Shown in pieces: positions 25,829-34,784 of a stretch of DNA of 64,000 bases (position 1 is its first letter; each line of letters opens with the position of its first letter). The position numbers were made by a program, and so were the translations under genes. A model generated the notes under the pieces. It did no database searches and was not told where the DNA came from. It saw only the letters and a list, made by a program, of their open reading frames with translations. This DNA comes from Sediminibacterium sp. (GTDB taxonomy: Bacteria > Bacteroidota > Bacteroidia > Chitinophagales > Chitinophagaceae): positions 620,001 to 684,000 of the forward strand of contig NZ_JAHVAA010000011.1 of NCBI RefSeq assembly GCF_019264485.1. The letters are read 5' to 3'.

Positions 25829-26401
25829 ATGTTGAAACAACAGGAAAACAGGCAACAACAGGCGAAAGTATTAAGGGTGTTCAGAAAAGTGCACAGGATT
25901 ACCGGGGCATTATTATTTGTATTCTTTTTTATTGTAGCAGTAACGGGTCTTTTATTGGGATGGAAAAAGAACAGTAATGGTTATTTACTGGCCAAATCAT
26001 ACAAAGGATCATCGACGGATACAAAAAACTGGTTATCCATAGACAGTCTCAGCCGAAAAGCCATTCATTACCTGCACGACAGTGTTGATGCAAATTTAAC
26101 CGGTACCATTGACCGGATTGATTTCAGACCTGAAAAGGGTATGGTTAAAATTCTTTTTAACGATCACTTTACAGCACTTCAACTCGATGCCAGTACCGGT
26201 GCATTATTGCATATTGAAACACGTAGGGCCGATTTTATTGAAAAAATACACGATGGGTCGGTGGTAGACCATTACCTGGGTATCACATCGGGGAGCTTCA
26301 AACTTTTTTATACCAGTGTAATGGGAGCGGCGTTGCTATTATTTACTGTTACCGGTTTTTGGCTATGGTATGGGCCCAAAAGAATGCGGGCAAGAAAATA
26401 A
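25829..26401 (+). CDS. PepSY-associated TM helix domain protein
   Basis: A 190-residue inner-membrane protein. HRITGALLFVFFFIVAVTGL (about 30-50) is the first helix with the characteristic H-R-x-x-G start; a periplasmic segment of ~95 residues follows (including a PepSY-like strand pattern, GMVKILFNDHFTALQLD); the second helix (FYTSVMGAALLLFTVTGFWLWYG) ends in W-x-W-Y-G-P-K as in PepSY-associated membrane proteins. Relatives are thought to act in iron-siderophore reduction or peptidase inhibition, but no TonB receptor is directly linked here. Its start lies 94 bp after the previous stop. Confidence 0.8.
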   Translation: MLKQQENRQQQAKVLRVFRKVHRITGALLFVFFFIVAVTGLLLGWKKNSNGYLLAKSYKGSSTDTKNWLSIDSLSRKAIHYLHDSVDANLTGTIDRIDFRPEKGMVKILFNDHFTALQLDASTGALLHIETRRADFIEKIHDGSVVDHYLGITSGSFKLFYTSVMGAALLLFTVTGFWLWYGPKRMRARK

Positions 26402-26521
26402 AAAGGAAAGTCCGTGAGTCTGTGGCCGATAGTAATACCCCCAAAACTATACAGCCATATAAACCCCCGGACTTCCCAGTATACATTTCATTCTCACGTA
26501 TCGGTAAAGTTCCGACTTCAG
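26402..26521. repeat. Weak GGAAAGTC-class dyad in the spacer
   Basis: After the PepSY gene, GGAAAGTCCG (26404-26413) faces CGGACTTCC near 26468 with one missing base. The words match those of the hairpin before lipA (10688). Pairing is short and the intervening loop long, so a hairpin is doubtful; it may be a decayed copy. No promoter or gene is seen in this convergent spacer. Confidence 0.35.
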
Positions 26522-27259
26522 TTATAGCAAAGAATTCCACAATATTCGTGCCGCTTCTTTGCCCCAGTCCTTCATCGCTTTATTTAAATCAGTTGAAAGT
26601 TGTGTCCAACTTGCTTTTTTCCCTTTTTGTGAAGGAGAGAGCTGTGCAGGCGTTGGATCAACCAATTCTACTTTGGTAGCAAACCAGGTAGTATGTAATC
26701 TGGGAACGGCCAGCCCGAGTATCATACCAGGCAAACCACTAAAACTTTCCGGGCCGCTGTTAACCATAATCTGGTCTGTATAGAAAGCAACCACATAAAC
26801 GGAGTCGCAGATTTTAGTGACCGCTTTTTTGCATTCAAAGCCTGCAATAGTGCGTGTTTCATCAGTAATGCGCCATTCGAGCTGGCGTAAACTGTCCTGA
26901 ATCAGGTAAGTTTGTTCAAATACATCACGTTGCATGGAGATGGTACCTTTATTGATGTCTTTAATGGTAACATCCGATTCGGAAGGCTTACCCATCCAGA
27001 GGTATTTATTATCCGGATTTTCTTTGAGTAATCGATACACAGATCTTTCATTATTGAACCGAAGCTCATAATGATCGGTGATCATTTTCGGATAGTTTTT
27101 TTTCATTTCAGCAATCCAGGGGCCTTCATTTTCTCCTTCCAACTGACTGTGCTGGTTGTATTTTCTTTCAAATTCAACCCTGCCCGAGCTGATAAACCTG
27201 GCCTGTGAAAAACTGGTTGTTGCCGACAGCAGGAATAATAGGATGAATATATTTTTCAT
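26522..27259 (-). CDS. GLPGLI family protein
   Basis: An exported 245-residue protein of the Bacteroidota GLPGLI family. A signal peptide (MKNIFILLFLLSATTSFS) precedes a beta-rich body; the family motif appears as FSGLPGMILGLAVPR and the two-cysteine region IAGFECKKAVTKIC is intact. Function is unknown, but the gene is regularly paired with a carboxypeptidase-regulatory TonB-type receptor, as here: it begins 13 bp after the receptor's stop. The longer ORF start (27319) would overlap the receptor and hide the signal peptide, so the ATG at 27259 is used. Confidence 0.9.
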   Translation of the reverse strand: MKNIFILLFLLSATTSFSQARFISSGRVEFERKYNQHSQLEGENEGPWIAEMKKNYPKMITDHYELRFNNERSVYRLLKENPDNKYLWMGKPSESDVTIKDINKGTISMQRDVFEQTYLIQDSLRQLEWRITDETRTIAGFECKKAVTKICDSVYVVAFYTDQIMVNSGPESFSGLPGMILGLAVPRLHTTWFATKVELVDPTPAQLSPSQKGKKASWTQLSTDLNKAMKDWGKEAARILWNSLL

Positions 27260-27272
27260 GGTTATGATCTGT

Positions 27273-30041
27273 TTAAAATCCGTTAGTAGGTTTTCCGTTT
27301 TTACTGAAATTATAAGCAATACTCAATAACCAGAAACGCTGGATATTCTGCTGAATGGTTTCTGTAATAAAATTGGTGCTGATATTTCTTCTGATATTCT
27401 GATTCTGGTTGAAAATATCGTTGATGGCGAGTTTCATTTCCAGCTTATCACTTTTGCCAAAAGTTTTTCCTAGTGAGCTGTTCACGATATAAACATTACT
27501 GTTACCAGCGAATACAGAAGTTCTCTGATAAAGGTTTATCTGAGATGAAGTAGTAAATATAAATTTCGCAGGTAATTTAAGTGTCAGATCTGCCCATGAA
27601 GAATAAGACCAGTACTTCGTGGTTGCATTGGGGCGAATGGAAGAACTTGAGTGGTTATAACGGGCATCAAAGCTGACATAAAAATTGAATTTCTTTTCCG
27701 ACCAGTGACTAATACCCAGGTTTATACCCAATGAATTGTTCTTACTGATATTTTCCAGACCATTCACAAAGTTTACAAAACGCGATACTGAAGGGGAAAG
27801 ACCAAAATTCAGGTTATAAGAAGGGAATAGATCAAATCCATACCTGCTCCACATAGATCCGGTATAATTACCGTTCACGTTGATGGCCTGGTTAATTCTT
27901 CTTCCAATACTGTCAATAAAGTTTGCATTGGTAATGGCATTATTGGTAGTACTGAAATTTGCACTCAGGTAAATATTCTTGCTTTTCAGGACTTTGTAAT
28001 CACTGAAACTCATGTTGAAATTATGCCTGAACTCCTGTTTCAGGTTGGGGTTACCTATGGTGATATTTAATGGATCAATATTGTCAATAAATGGCTGTAT
28101 CTGCTGCAGACTGGGGTTACGCGTGGTACCATTATAATTCAGGTTAATCCTTCTTTGTTTTTTGGGATTAAATGTAATACCTGCAGTAGGTAGAAAATTT
28201 GTAAAACTGATATTTCTGTTAGTACCTTTATTAATATCATCAAGGTTAAACTTCACCGAACCCAAAGAAGCACCACCATATAAACTGAATTTCTTCTCAT
28301 TTAATCTGAGCGTAAACCCACCAGTATGGTTATTGCTGTTGTAAATAAAATGATTGCTCAATGTGTCAATCATATTTTCATATTTACCACCTGGTGCATT
28401 ACGCTCGAGTGTATTTCTTTCTGCATCGTTACGATTAAAAGCAAAACGATAATTCAGCTCCATAAAAGTATTCTTCCAGAGCGGTTCTGTATAAGAAAGC
28501 CTTCCGTTTACACTGGATAATGCTTCTTTGTTTGTTTTAAACTGATCGAGGTTATCCTGACGAACCAAAGAACCGTTTTTATCGTAAAAATCATTTTTGG
28601 CGAAAAGGAACCCGTCATTTGTTTTATCCATGACTGAAAAATCGCCACTGAAGGAAAGGGTACGTCCTTTTTTCTTTAAACGTTTCTGCCATTGTAAGGA
28701 ACCCAAGAGGTTTCTGTCTTCCCCATCATTGGTAGTGGTACGATCAGACTGGTTAATGATCTGGCCATCTTCACTGATGGCTTTGCCTAAAAAGCTGTTG
28801 GCATTCCTGTTGGAAACAATAGATCCTGTTAATGATAATTTTAATGTACTGGTAGAATCAATCCGAAGATCATACTTGCTGTTGATGCGGTTTCTTCTCC
28901 TGTCACTCACAAAATTCTGATCCTGCGTATTGATGAAAGTAGTATCAGGTAATATGGTTTGTGTGGTAGTTTGTGTTCTGCCTTTTACATTCAGGTTATT
29001 ATACTGGTATGAATTATTGATATTGTGTTTGTCCTGGTTCCATTTGTTACTGAAAAGAAAACCTCCGGTAGTAGAAGTAGGCAAACCCTGCCCATATGAA
29101 AATTCATCACCACTGCTATACATCATAATTCCTCCATCATCCATTACCTCCATATTGGTATTGTTAGAACCATAGTTATTTCTTTCGTTCCAGTTCAGTG
29201 ATTCAAACCTGGTATTATCATTGGTGATGTAAGCAGCTAATTTTCTTTTGCCTTTAAATGCGTTCAGCATTCCCTTTCCATATTTATAACGATCAAAATC
29301 TGAGCCGGCTTCAATTTTTCCGAAATAACCTTTTTTGGCATCTTCTTTTAACTGAAGATTAATGGTTTTGGCCGTCTGTCCGTCATCAATACCTGTGAAA
29401 ACGGCCTGGTCACTTTTTTTATCGAACACCTGTACCTTTTCAACGGCATCGGCTCGCAGGTTTTGTGTAACTACTGCTGGGTCATCACTAAAGAATTCTT
29501 CGCCATCAACCAGTATTTTCTCTACTTTCTGTCCCTGTGCACTGATCTCCCCCTTTGAATTTACCTGTATACCCGGCATCCTCTTTAACAGGTCCTGTAC
29601 ATTGGCATTGGGACCCACATAAAAACTATCTGCCCGGTATTCGGTAGTATCGCCTTTCATGCGAATGGCAGAAATACGTTGTTTAACAATTACTTCTTCC
29701 AGCAAATGCGCCTTGGTGGTTACATAGATATTACCCAGCGTTTTTTGTGGTTGTGCCGACAGGTCGATATCATCCACAAAATCGGCATAATCGGGGTACG
29801 AGATAATCATGATATACTTTGTTGCAGGAAGATTGCCAAAGTTGAACTGGCCCTGCTGATCGGTTCTTACAAACTTCACCAATACTGAATCTTTGGGTCT
29901 TAATAAAGACACAACTGCATGTTGCAGATTTACTTTATTGGTAGTGTCAACAACCGTACCTTTAAGGGAGGCGTTTTGTGCGTAAACATTTGTAAGGGCA
30001 AATAATCCCATTACAAAAAGAAGGGCAGTCAGTTTTTTCAT
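27273..30041 (-). CDS. TonB-dependent receptor-like outer-membrane protein (CarboxypepD-reg type)
   Basis: A 922-residue outer-membrane protein. Order: signal peptide (MKKLTALLFVMGLFALTNVYA), a carboxypeptidase regulatory-like beta-sandwich (about 25-110, LKGTVVDTTNKVNLQHAVVS), a TonB plug-like region (about 130-225, DLLKRMPGIQVNSKGEIS, KILVDGEEFFSD) and a large beta-barrel ending in a Bacteroidota-type 'outer membrane protein beta-barrel' domain. This class with GLPGLI partners is thought to move or assemble peptides or other ligands across the outer membrane; the ligand is unknown. It is the first gene of a two-gene operon with the GLPGLI gene. Confidence 0.88.
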   Translation of the reverse strand: MKKLTALLFVMGLFALTNVYAQNASLKGTVVDTTNKVNLQHAVVSLLRPKDSVLVKFVRTDQQGQFNFGNLPATKYIMIISYPDYADFVDDIDLSAQPQKTLGNIYVTTKAHLLEEVIVKQRISAIRMKGDTTEYRADSFYVGPNANVQDLLKRMPGIQVNSKGEISAQGQKVEKILVDGEEFFSDDPAVVTQNLRADAVEKVQVFDKKSDQAVFTGIDDGQTAKTINLQLKEDAKKGYFGKIEAGSDFDRYKYGKGMLNAFKGKRKLAAYITNDNTRFESLNWNERNNYGSNNTNMEVMDDGGIMMYSSGDEFSYGQGLPTSTTGGFLFSNKWNQDKHNINNSYQYNNLNVKGRTQTTTQTILPDTTFINTQDQNFVSDRRRNRINSKYDLRIDSTSTLKLSLTGSIVSNRNANSFLGKAISEDGQIINQSDRTTTNDGEDRNLLGSLQWQKRLKKKGRTLSFSGDFSVMDKTNDGFLFAKNDFYDKNGSLVRQDNLDQFKTNKEALSSVNGRLSYTEPLWKNTFMELNYRFAFNRNDAERNTLERNAPGGKYENMIDTLSNHFIYNSNNHTGGFTLRLNEKKFSLYGGASLGSVKFNLDDINKGTNRNISFTNFLPTAGITFNPKKQRRINLNYNGTTRNPSLQQIQPFIDNIDPLNITIGNPNLKQEFRHNFNMSFSDYKVLKSKNIYLSANFSTTNNAITNANFIDSIGRRINQAINVNGNYTGSMWSRYGFDLFPSYNLNFGLSPSVSRFVNFVNGLENISKNNSLGINLGISHWSEKKFNFYVSFDARYNHSSSSIRPNATTKYWSYSSWADLTLKLPAKFIFTTSSQINLYQRTSVFAGNSNVYIVNSSLGKTFGKSDKLEMKLAINDIFNQNQNIRRNISTNFITETIQQNIQRFWLLSIAYNFSKNGKPTNGF

Positions 30042-30160
30042 TGTGTTTAGTTGCAGTATTTGATGCCTGATATGGAAAAATCCATAAAAAAAATGTAATA
30101 ACTAATTATTTAGTCGAAAAATAATGTTAATATTTTTCTTAATCTGATTATGAATGTCTT

Positions 30161-32188
30161 ATGAGCGATAAAACTAATAAGTCAAATGCCACCGATTCAG
30201 GTATTCCTGTTAAAGGAGTAGAGAAAGGAGGAAAGGTTGTAAATGAGGATAAAAAATATGAGGAGCTGCATTTTGTGGATACTACTCAGCCTGTATGGAA
30301 CTATTCTTTGTTCAGCGATACAGATGTACAGAACTTTCAACAGGGTACCCATTATCATTTGTATGATTTTTTTGGTAATAAACAGATTGAAGTATTAAAT
30401 ACACCCGGTACTTATTTTGCCGTATGGGCACCCAACGCTACTTATGTTAGTGTAACAGGATATTTCAATGAGTGGAACAAATCATCACATCCATTAAAAG
30501 TGCGTTTGGATAATTCAGGAATATGGGAAGGGTTTATTCCTTATGTGAACAGGGGGGAAGCGTATAAATATCATATTCATGGGTACAAGGGAATTAAACT
30601 CGATAAAGGCGATCCCTATGCCCATTTCTGGGAAAAGAGACCTCATACAGCTTCGATTACCTGGCAAACAGATTATGACTGGAAGGATGAAACCTGGATG
30701 AAGAACAGATCGAAACACAACGCTTTGGATGCGCCATGGTCTGTATATGAAGTACACCTCGCGAGCTGGATGCGACCCGATAAAAACGATGAAGAATCGT
30801 ACAATTCATACCAGCAGATTGCAGAACGTATGGTGCCCTATGTAAAGGAAATGGGTTTTACACATGTAGAACTGATGCCCGTCATGGAACATCCTTTCGA
30901 TGGGAGCTGGGGATACCAGGGAACAGGTTATTTTGCACCAACTTCACGCTTTGGTACACCACAGGATTATGCGGCATTTGTAGATGCTTTTCACCAGGCT
31001 GGTATTGGCGTTATTCTCGATTGGGTGCCTTCACATTTCCCTTATGATGCACATGGGTTATTTATGTTCGATGGAACACATACCTATGAATATGCAGACA
31101 TGCGGAAAGGCTATCACCCCGACTGGAACTCTTATATTTTTAATTACAAAAGGGGAGAAGTAAAATCATTTCTTATCAGCAGTGCCCGTTTCTGGTGCGA
31201 TCGTTTTCATACAGATGGCATACGGGTAGATGCGGTAAGTTCCATGTTGCGTTTAGATTACAGCCGCAACAAAGGACAGTGGGAGCCCAATGAATTCGGA
31301 GGTAATGGTAACCTGGAAGCAATTGCCTTTATCAAGGACCTCAATGAAACATTGTACCGGGATTTTCCTGATATTCAAACCATAGCAGAAGAAGCTACCG
31401 ACTGGCCCAAAATCAGCCGACCTACTTTTGAAGATGGTTTAGGTTTTGGTATGAAGTGGATGATGGGTTGGATGCATGATACACTTGATTATTTTAAAAT
31501 GGATCCCATCTTCCGCCAGTTTCATCAGGATAAGTTTACATTCAGCATGATGTATTTCTATGATGAGAATTTTATGCTGCCGCTGAGTCATGATGAAGTA
31601 GTACATGGCAAAAGCCCCATGCTATACAAAATGCCCGGCGACGAATGGCAGAAATTTGCCAACCTGCGCATATTATATACATATATGTTTACTCATCCCG
31701 GTGCCAAACTCCTGTTCATGGGTAATGAATTCGGTGCTACCAGTGAGTGGAACTATAAAAGTGAGTTGCAATGGGAGCTGCTACAGTTTCAGAGTCATGG
31801 CGGCATGAAATATTGTGTACAAAAACTCAATGAACTTTACCGCACCGAACCGGCACTCTATGAGAAACAGTTTTCTACAGAAGGTTTTGAATGGGTAGAC
31901 CTGAACCACCGCAGTGAATCGGTTATGGTATATAAACGCAAAGGAAAGAAACCCAAAGACGATATCCTCGTCATCCTCAATGTTACTCCTGTTGTTTATC
32001 ACGACTGGGAGATATATGCACACGGCAAAGAAAAATGGACTGAAATATTTAACAGTGATAACGAAGCCTTCTGGGGAACCGGAGATGTTTATAATCCCGA
32101 AATCAGCTCTACCCTGGTCGATAAAGCCTCAAAATGTTACCAGTTAAAAGTTCACCTGCCGGCATTGGGGGCAGTTGTATTAAGATGA
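30161..32188 (+). CDS. glgB: 1,4-alpha-glucan branching enzyme
   Basis: A GH13 transferase that makes alpha-1,6 branches in glycogen. The 675 residues start with a ~40-residue Lys/Asn-rich extension, then a CBM48-like N-terminal domain (YFAVWAPNATYVSVTGYFNEWN), the barrel with DWVPSHFPYDAHGL, DGIRVDAVSSMLRLDY (nucleophile Asp), IAEEATDWP (acid/base Glu) and PLSHDEVVHGK, and a C-terminal beta domain. It completes the glycogen set whose other members (glgA, glgC) are ~11 kb upstream. TATTTTTC, one base off the -7 consensus, lies upstream of the ATG. Confidence 0.95.
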   Translation: MSDKTNKSNATDSGIPVKGVEKGGKVVNEDKKYEELHFVDTTQPVWNYSLFSDTDVQNFQQGTHYHLYDFFGNKQIEVLNTPGTYFAVWAPNATYVSVTGYFNEWNKSSHPLKVRLDNSGIWEGFIPYVNRGEAYKYHIHGYKGIKLDKGDPYAHFWEKRPHTASITWQTDYDWKDETWMKNRSKHNALDAPWSVYEVHLASWMRPDKNDEESYNSYQQIAERMVPYVKEMGFTHVELMPVMEHPFDGSWGYQGTGYFAPTSRFGTPQDYAAFVDAFHQAGIGVILDWVPSHFPYDAHGLFMFDGTHTYEYADMRKGYHPDWNSYIFNYKRGEVKSFLISSARFWCDRFHTDGIRVDAVSSMLRLDYSRNKGQWEPNEFGGNGNLEAIAFIKDLNETLYRDFPDIQTIAEEATDWPKISRPTFEDGLGFGMKWMMGWMHDTLDYFKMDPIFRQFHQDKFTFSMMYFYDENFMLPLSHDEVVHGKSPMLYKMPGDEWQKFANLRILYTYMFTHPGAKLLFMGNEFGATSEWNYKSELQWELLQFQSHGGMKYCVQKLNELYRTEPALYEKQFSTEGFEWVDLNHRSESVMVYKRKGKKPKDDILVILNVTPVVYHDWEIYAHGKEKWTEIFNSDNEAFWGTGDVYNPEISSTLVDKASKCYQLKVHLPALGAVVLR

Positions 32189-32189
32189 G

Positions 32190-32275
32190 GCCATAAGCCT
32201 TGAGCTGCGGGTTAAATACCTGTTACAGTCTGGTAGCCAAAAACTCATGGCTCACGCCTCAAAACTCACAGCTAG
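32190..32275. repeat. Degenerate heptad hairpin after glgB
   Basis: The right part is five 7-bp words in register at 32241-32275 (AAACTCA, TGGCTCA, CGCCTCA, AAACTCA, CAGCTAG). The left part, from TGAGGCCATAAGCCTTGAG just after the glgB stop, is partly complementary to it with several mismatches. A decayed or weak stem is likely. It fills most of the 141-bp gap before the GIN-domain gene. Confidence 0.55.
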
Positions 32276-32329
32276 CCCCAATTGTAACTTTTTAACTGCC
32301 GGCCCGTTACACCCAAAAACAAACCTATC

Positions 32330-32998
32330 ATGAAACAGCTAATCAGTAGTTTATTGGCAGTCACCATGCTTTTTTCTTTTGCCCTGGGGCAGGAAGTGGT
32401 ATCAGGTGATAATGCGCAGAAAAGAAATGTAGGATCATTCCACGCCGTAAAAACATCAGCAGGCATACAGGTAATATTAACAAAAGGAAGTAAGGAAGAA
32501 CTGGCTGTAACTGCCAGTGATGCCGATCTGGTTGATAAAGTAAAAACCGTTGTAACCAATGGCGTACTTCGTATTTCCCGCGACAGTGATAACTGGCGTT
32601 TCTGGGAAAGAAGAAGAAACTGGAAAGTAGTTGTATATGTGTCGTACACTGAACTCGACGGACTGGAAGCCAGCAGCGGAGGTTCCATACAGGCAAAATC
32701 AGTAAGCTTTGATAAACTCACAGCCGATGTAAGCAGCGGTGGAACAATCAGCTTAACAGGATCGGCCAGATCATTGTCTGTAGACGGCAGTAGTGGCGGT
32801 ATCTTCCGTGGTTACGAACTGGCGGTCACCAATTGTAAAGCTGATGTAAGCAGTGGTGCAGGGGTACAGGTAACAGTTACCAAAGAAATTTCTGCTGAAG
32901 CCAGCAGTGGGGGCTATGTTCGTTTTAAGGGAGAAGGACTGATACGCGATATAAATGTAAGTAGTGGTGGATCAGTGAAAAGACAGAGCGATAAATAA
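32330..32998 (+). CDS. Exported head GIN domain (DUF2807) protein
   Basis: A 222-residue protein with a signal peptide (MKQLISSLLAVTMLFSFALG) and a single 'head GIN' auto-transporter-adhesin-like domain. The start GSFHAVKTSAGIQVILTKGS and the repeated (A/V)SSGG turns (EASSGGSIQ, DVSSGGTIS, DGSSGGIF, DVSSGAGVQ, EASSGGYV, NVSSGGSV) indicate a right-handed beta-solenoid. The family is abundant in Bacteroidota envelopes; its role is unknown. The gene stands alone between two hairpin-bearing spacers. Confidence 0.88.
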   Translation: MKQLISSLLAVTMLFSFALGQEVVSGDNAQKRNVGSFHAVKTSAGIQVILTKGSKEELAVTASDADLVDKVKTVVTNGVLRISRDSDNWRFWERRRNWKVVVYVSYTELDGLEASSGGSIQAKSVSFDKLTADVSSGGTISLTGSARSLSVDGSSGGIFRGYELAVTNCKADVSSGAGVQVTVTKEISAEASSGGYVRFKGEGLIRDINVSSGGSVKRQSDK

Positions 32999-33004
32999 TC
33001 AGGT

Positions 33005-33067
33005 AGTTGATAGTCCATGGTCCATAGTAGATTCCTGCTATGGACCATGGACTATCAACTATGGACT
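33005..33067. repeat. Heptad hairpin, GTCCATG class (perfect 23-bp stem)
   Basis: The arms 33005-33027 and 33038-33060 are perfectly complementary over 23 bp with a 10-nt loop. Heptads on the left are AGTTGAT, AGTCCAT, GGTCCAT; on the right ATGGACC, ATGGACT, ATCAACT, plus an unpaired extra ATGGACT (33061-33067). It lies 7 bases after the GIN-domain gene stop. No long T tract follows. Confidence 0.93.
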
Positions 33068-33174
33068 TCTTCTCTCATCCACAGTTTATGCACAAAAAAA
33101 TCGAGTAACAATTTCTTTACAATTTAATCATTGTTCGGTTATGTAACTGTGGTCACTTGCGCTAAATAATTTGT

Positions 33175-33468
33175 ATGAAAACAACATCTTACAGCCTGCT
33201 CGTAAATGCAGCGGGGCAATTATTACAGCAGCATGCATTTGATCATTTGTCGGATGAAAAATTATCGCGAATGAACAGTTGTCTGCATAAACTCGGTTGC
33301 CAGCCTGTTTCAGCGGATTTGCGTTCAATTGAAACAGAGTTATTGAATTATTGCAGGGAAGCAAACTTGTATGTTGAAACCACAACGCCACAATCATTGC
33401 ATCAATGGTATGCAGCCATGAGTTGTTTTGGTGAACCCATTATGCCTTTGCTGGAAGAGGCAGAATAA
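33175..33468 (+). CDS. Small protein of unknown function
   Basis: A 97-residue ORF with plausible protein composition but no family I recognise. It looks helical, cytosolic and contains four cysteines (SCLHKLGC, YCREANL, MSCFGE). Its last 29 bases overlap, in antisense, the 3' end of the convergent histidine kinase gene. The gap to the previous gene (176 bp) contains the GTCCATG hairpin. The ATG at 33175 gives MKTTSYSLLVNAAG. Confidence is moderate because length and overlap would also fit a chance ORF, yet the codon choice looks like that of neighbours. Confidence 0.6.
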   Translation: MKTTSYSLLVNAAGQLLQQHAFDHLSDEKLSRMNSCLHKLGCQPVSADLRSIETELLNYCREANLYVETTTPQSLHQWYAAMSCFGEPIMPLLEEAE

Positions 33469-34597
33469 GACGGAAACAAGTGCCTTTACCGGCTTCGCTC
33501 CATTTTACAAATAACTTACCATTGTGGTATTCTTCCATGATGCGCTTGCTCAGCGGTAATCCAAGTCCCCATCCTCTTTTCTTAGTAGTAAAACCTGGTT
33601 TGAAAACTTTATTCAGGTGTGTAGACTGAATACCTTTACCGGTATCAGTTACATCAATCATCAGACCTTCGCTTGTTATATGCGATTCTATTCGAATGGT
33701 TCCTTTTCCTTCCATTGCATCCAGTGCATTTTTTATCAGGTTCTCTATTACCCAGTCAAATAAAGGAGCACTTAGCAGTGGGTTTACTGGCAGTGTTGCT
33801 GGGTAAAACTCAAACTGTACCTGCGCACCCGAACGCTTTTTCATATACGTAATCATCTGCTCAATCTGTTCATAAGGATTACCCGGTTCCAGTTTTGGTT
33901 GGCTGCCTATTTTGCCAAACCTGTCTGTAATGAGTAATAAACGGTTTACATCTTTTGTGATCTCGGGTATAATAGCTTCATTTTCTTTTTTCTGTTTCAA
34001 TATTTCCAGCCAACCTTCCAGGCTGGAAACAGGCGTACCTAACTGATGTGCAGTTTCTCTGGCCATAGATGCCCATAACTGGTTTTCGGCACCACGGTAA
34101 TGCGACTGCACCGCCATGATGGCGATGGCAATAAAAAGTGCTACAATAACCAACTGTATCAGCGGATACAGTTTTACTTCTTTTAATAATTTACTTTGTC
34201 CATAGTAATAATGATTGGCTGTATATGGACTGTCTTTAATGACGAGTATAATAGGTTTATCATTATACCTACGGAACTCGCTAAGTTTATATTGTAGATA
34301 ACCCGGATCAGCCTGAACAAAATTACTGTCGAGGTTAAGATAATTACCGGTGATACTGTCTTTTTCGTTGGTTTCGAGAATGGGTATCTCTTTGTTTTCG
34401 AATGAAATAAAAGTAGCAAGATTTAAGCTGGCGGTGTCAGGTGTATTCAATATGGTTCGCTGTGCTTCAGCCCAAACGGTAACATATTTTCTTTCTTCTG
34501 TAGCGATTTTACCCGCTACGTACTGTGAATAAAAAATGGTACCACTCACCAGTATAATGGCAATAACAACCAATATAATCCGCCAGTTGATACGCAT
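33440..34597 (-). CDS. Sensor histidine kinase (orphan)
   Basis: A membrane histidine kinase of 385 residues. TM1 is at 7-28 and TM2 at about 144-164, enclosing a ~110-residue periplasmic sensor without a recognisable domain. The phospho-acceptor is H184 in ARETAHQLGTPVSSLEGW, the H-box form common in Bacteroidota. The ATPase domain shows NLIKNALDAMEG (N box), VTDTGKGI (G1) and TTKKRGWGLGLPL (G2). No HAMP or PAS is evident and no response regulator is adjacent on either side, so the partner must be encoded elsewhere. Its 3' end overlaps the convergent small ORF by 29 bp. Confidence 0.9.
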   Translation of the reverse strand: MRINWRIILVVIAIILVSGTIFYSQYVAGKIATEERKYVTVWAEAQRTILNTPDTASLNLATFISFENKEIPILETNEKDSITGNYLNLDSNFVQADPGYLQYKLSEFRRYNDKPIILVIKDSPYTANHYYYGQSKLLKEVKLYPLIQLVIVALFIAIAIMAVQSHYRGAENQLWASMARETAHQLGTPVSSLEGWLEILKQKKENEAIIPEITKDVNRLLLITDRFGKIGSQPKLEPGNPYEQIEQMITYMKKRSGAQVQFEFYPATLPVNPLLSAPLFDWVIENLIKNALDAMEGKGTIRIESHITSEGLMIDVTDTGKGIQSTHLNKVFKPGFTTKKRGWGLGLPLSKRIMEEYHNGKLFVKWSEAGKGTCFRLILPLPAKA

Positions 34598-34639
34598 GGA
34601 TGGTTTTTTGATGAAGATAGGAAAAACTGGAATGGGGTG

Positions 34640-34712
34640 GTGAATGTTGAATCGTCAATCGTGAATGGTCAATAGTGAATATAATCGTACCTATTCACTA
34701 TTGACCATTCAC
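34640..34712. repeat. Heptad hairpin, GTSAATN class (perfect 21-bp stem)
   Basis: The left array has six 7-bp words at 34640-34681 (GTGAATG, TTGAATC, GTCAATC, GTGAATG, GTCAATA, GTGAATA). The last three are perfectly complementary to 34692-34712, with a 10-nt loop. The words match those of the 36554 hairpin and, as reverse complement, the ATTGACC array before maf. Confidence 0.93.
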
Positions 34713-34724
34713 CTCCTGCCAGCA

Positions 34725-34750
34725 AAAAGGGAACCTTTCAGTTCCCTTTT
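34725..34750 (-). terminator. Intrinsic terminator of the coiled-coil membrane gene
   Basis: AAAAGGGAAC (34725-34734), a 6-nt loop, GTTCCCTTTT (34741-34750). Read on the minus strand it follows the stop of the gene at 34785 by 34 bases and ends in a T run (TTTTTGC), a normal rho-independent terminator. Confidence 0.8.
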
Positions 34751-34784
34751 GTCGATTGCTTGCTTATTGTTTCTTTTAGGATGC

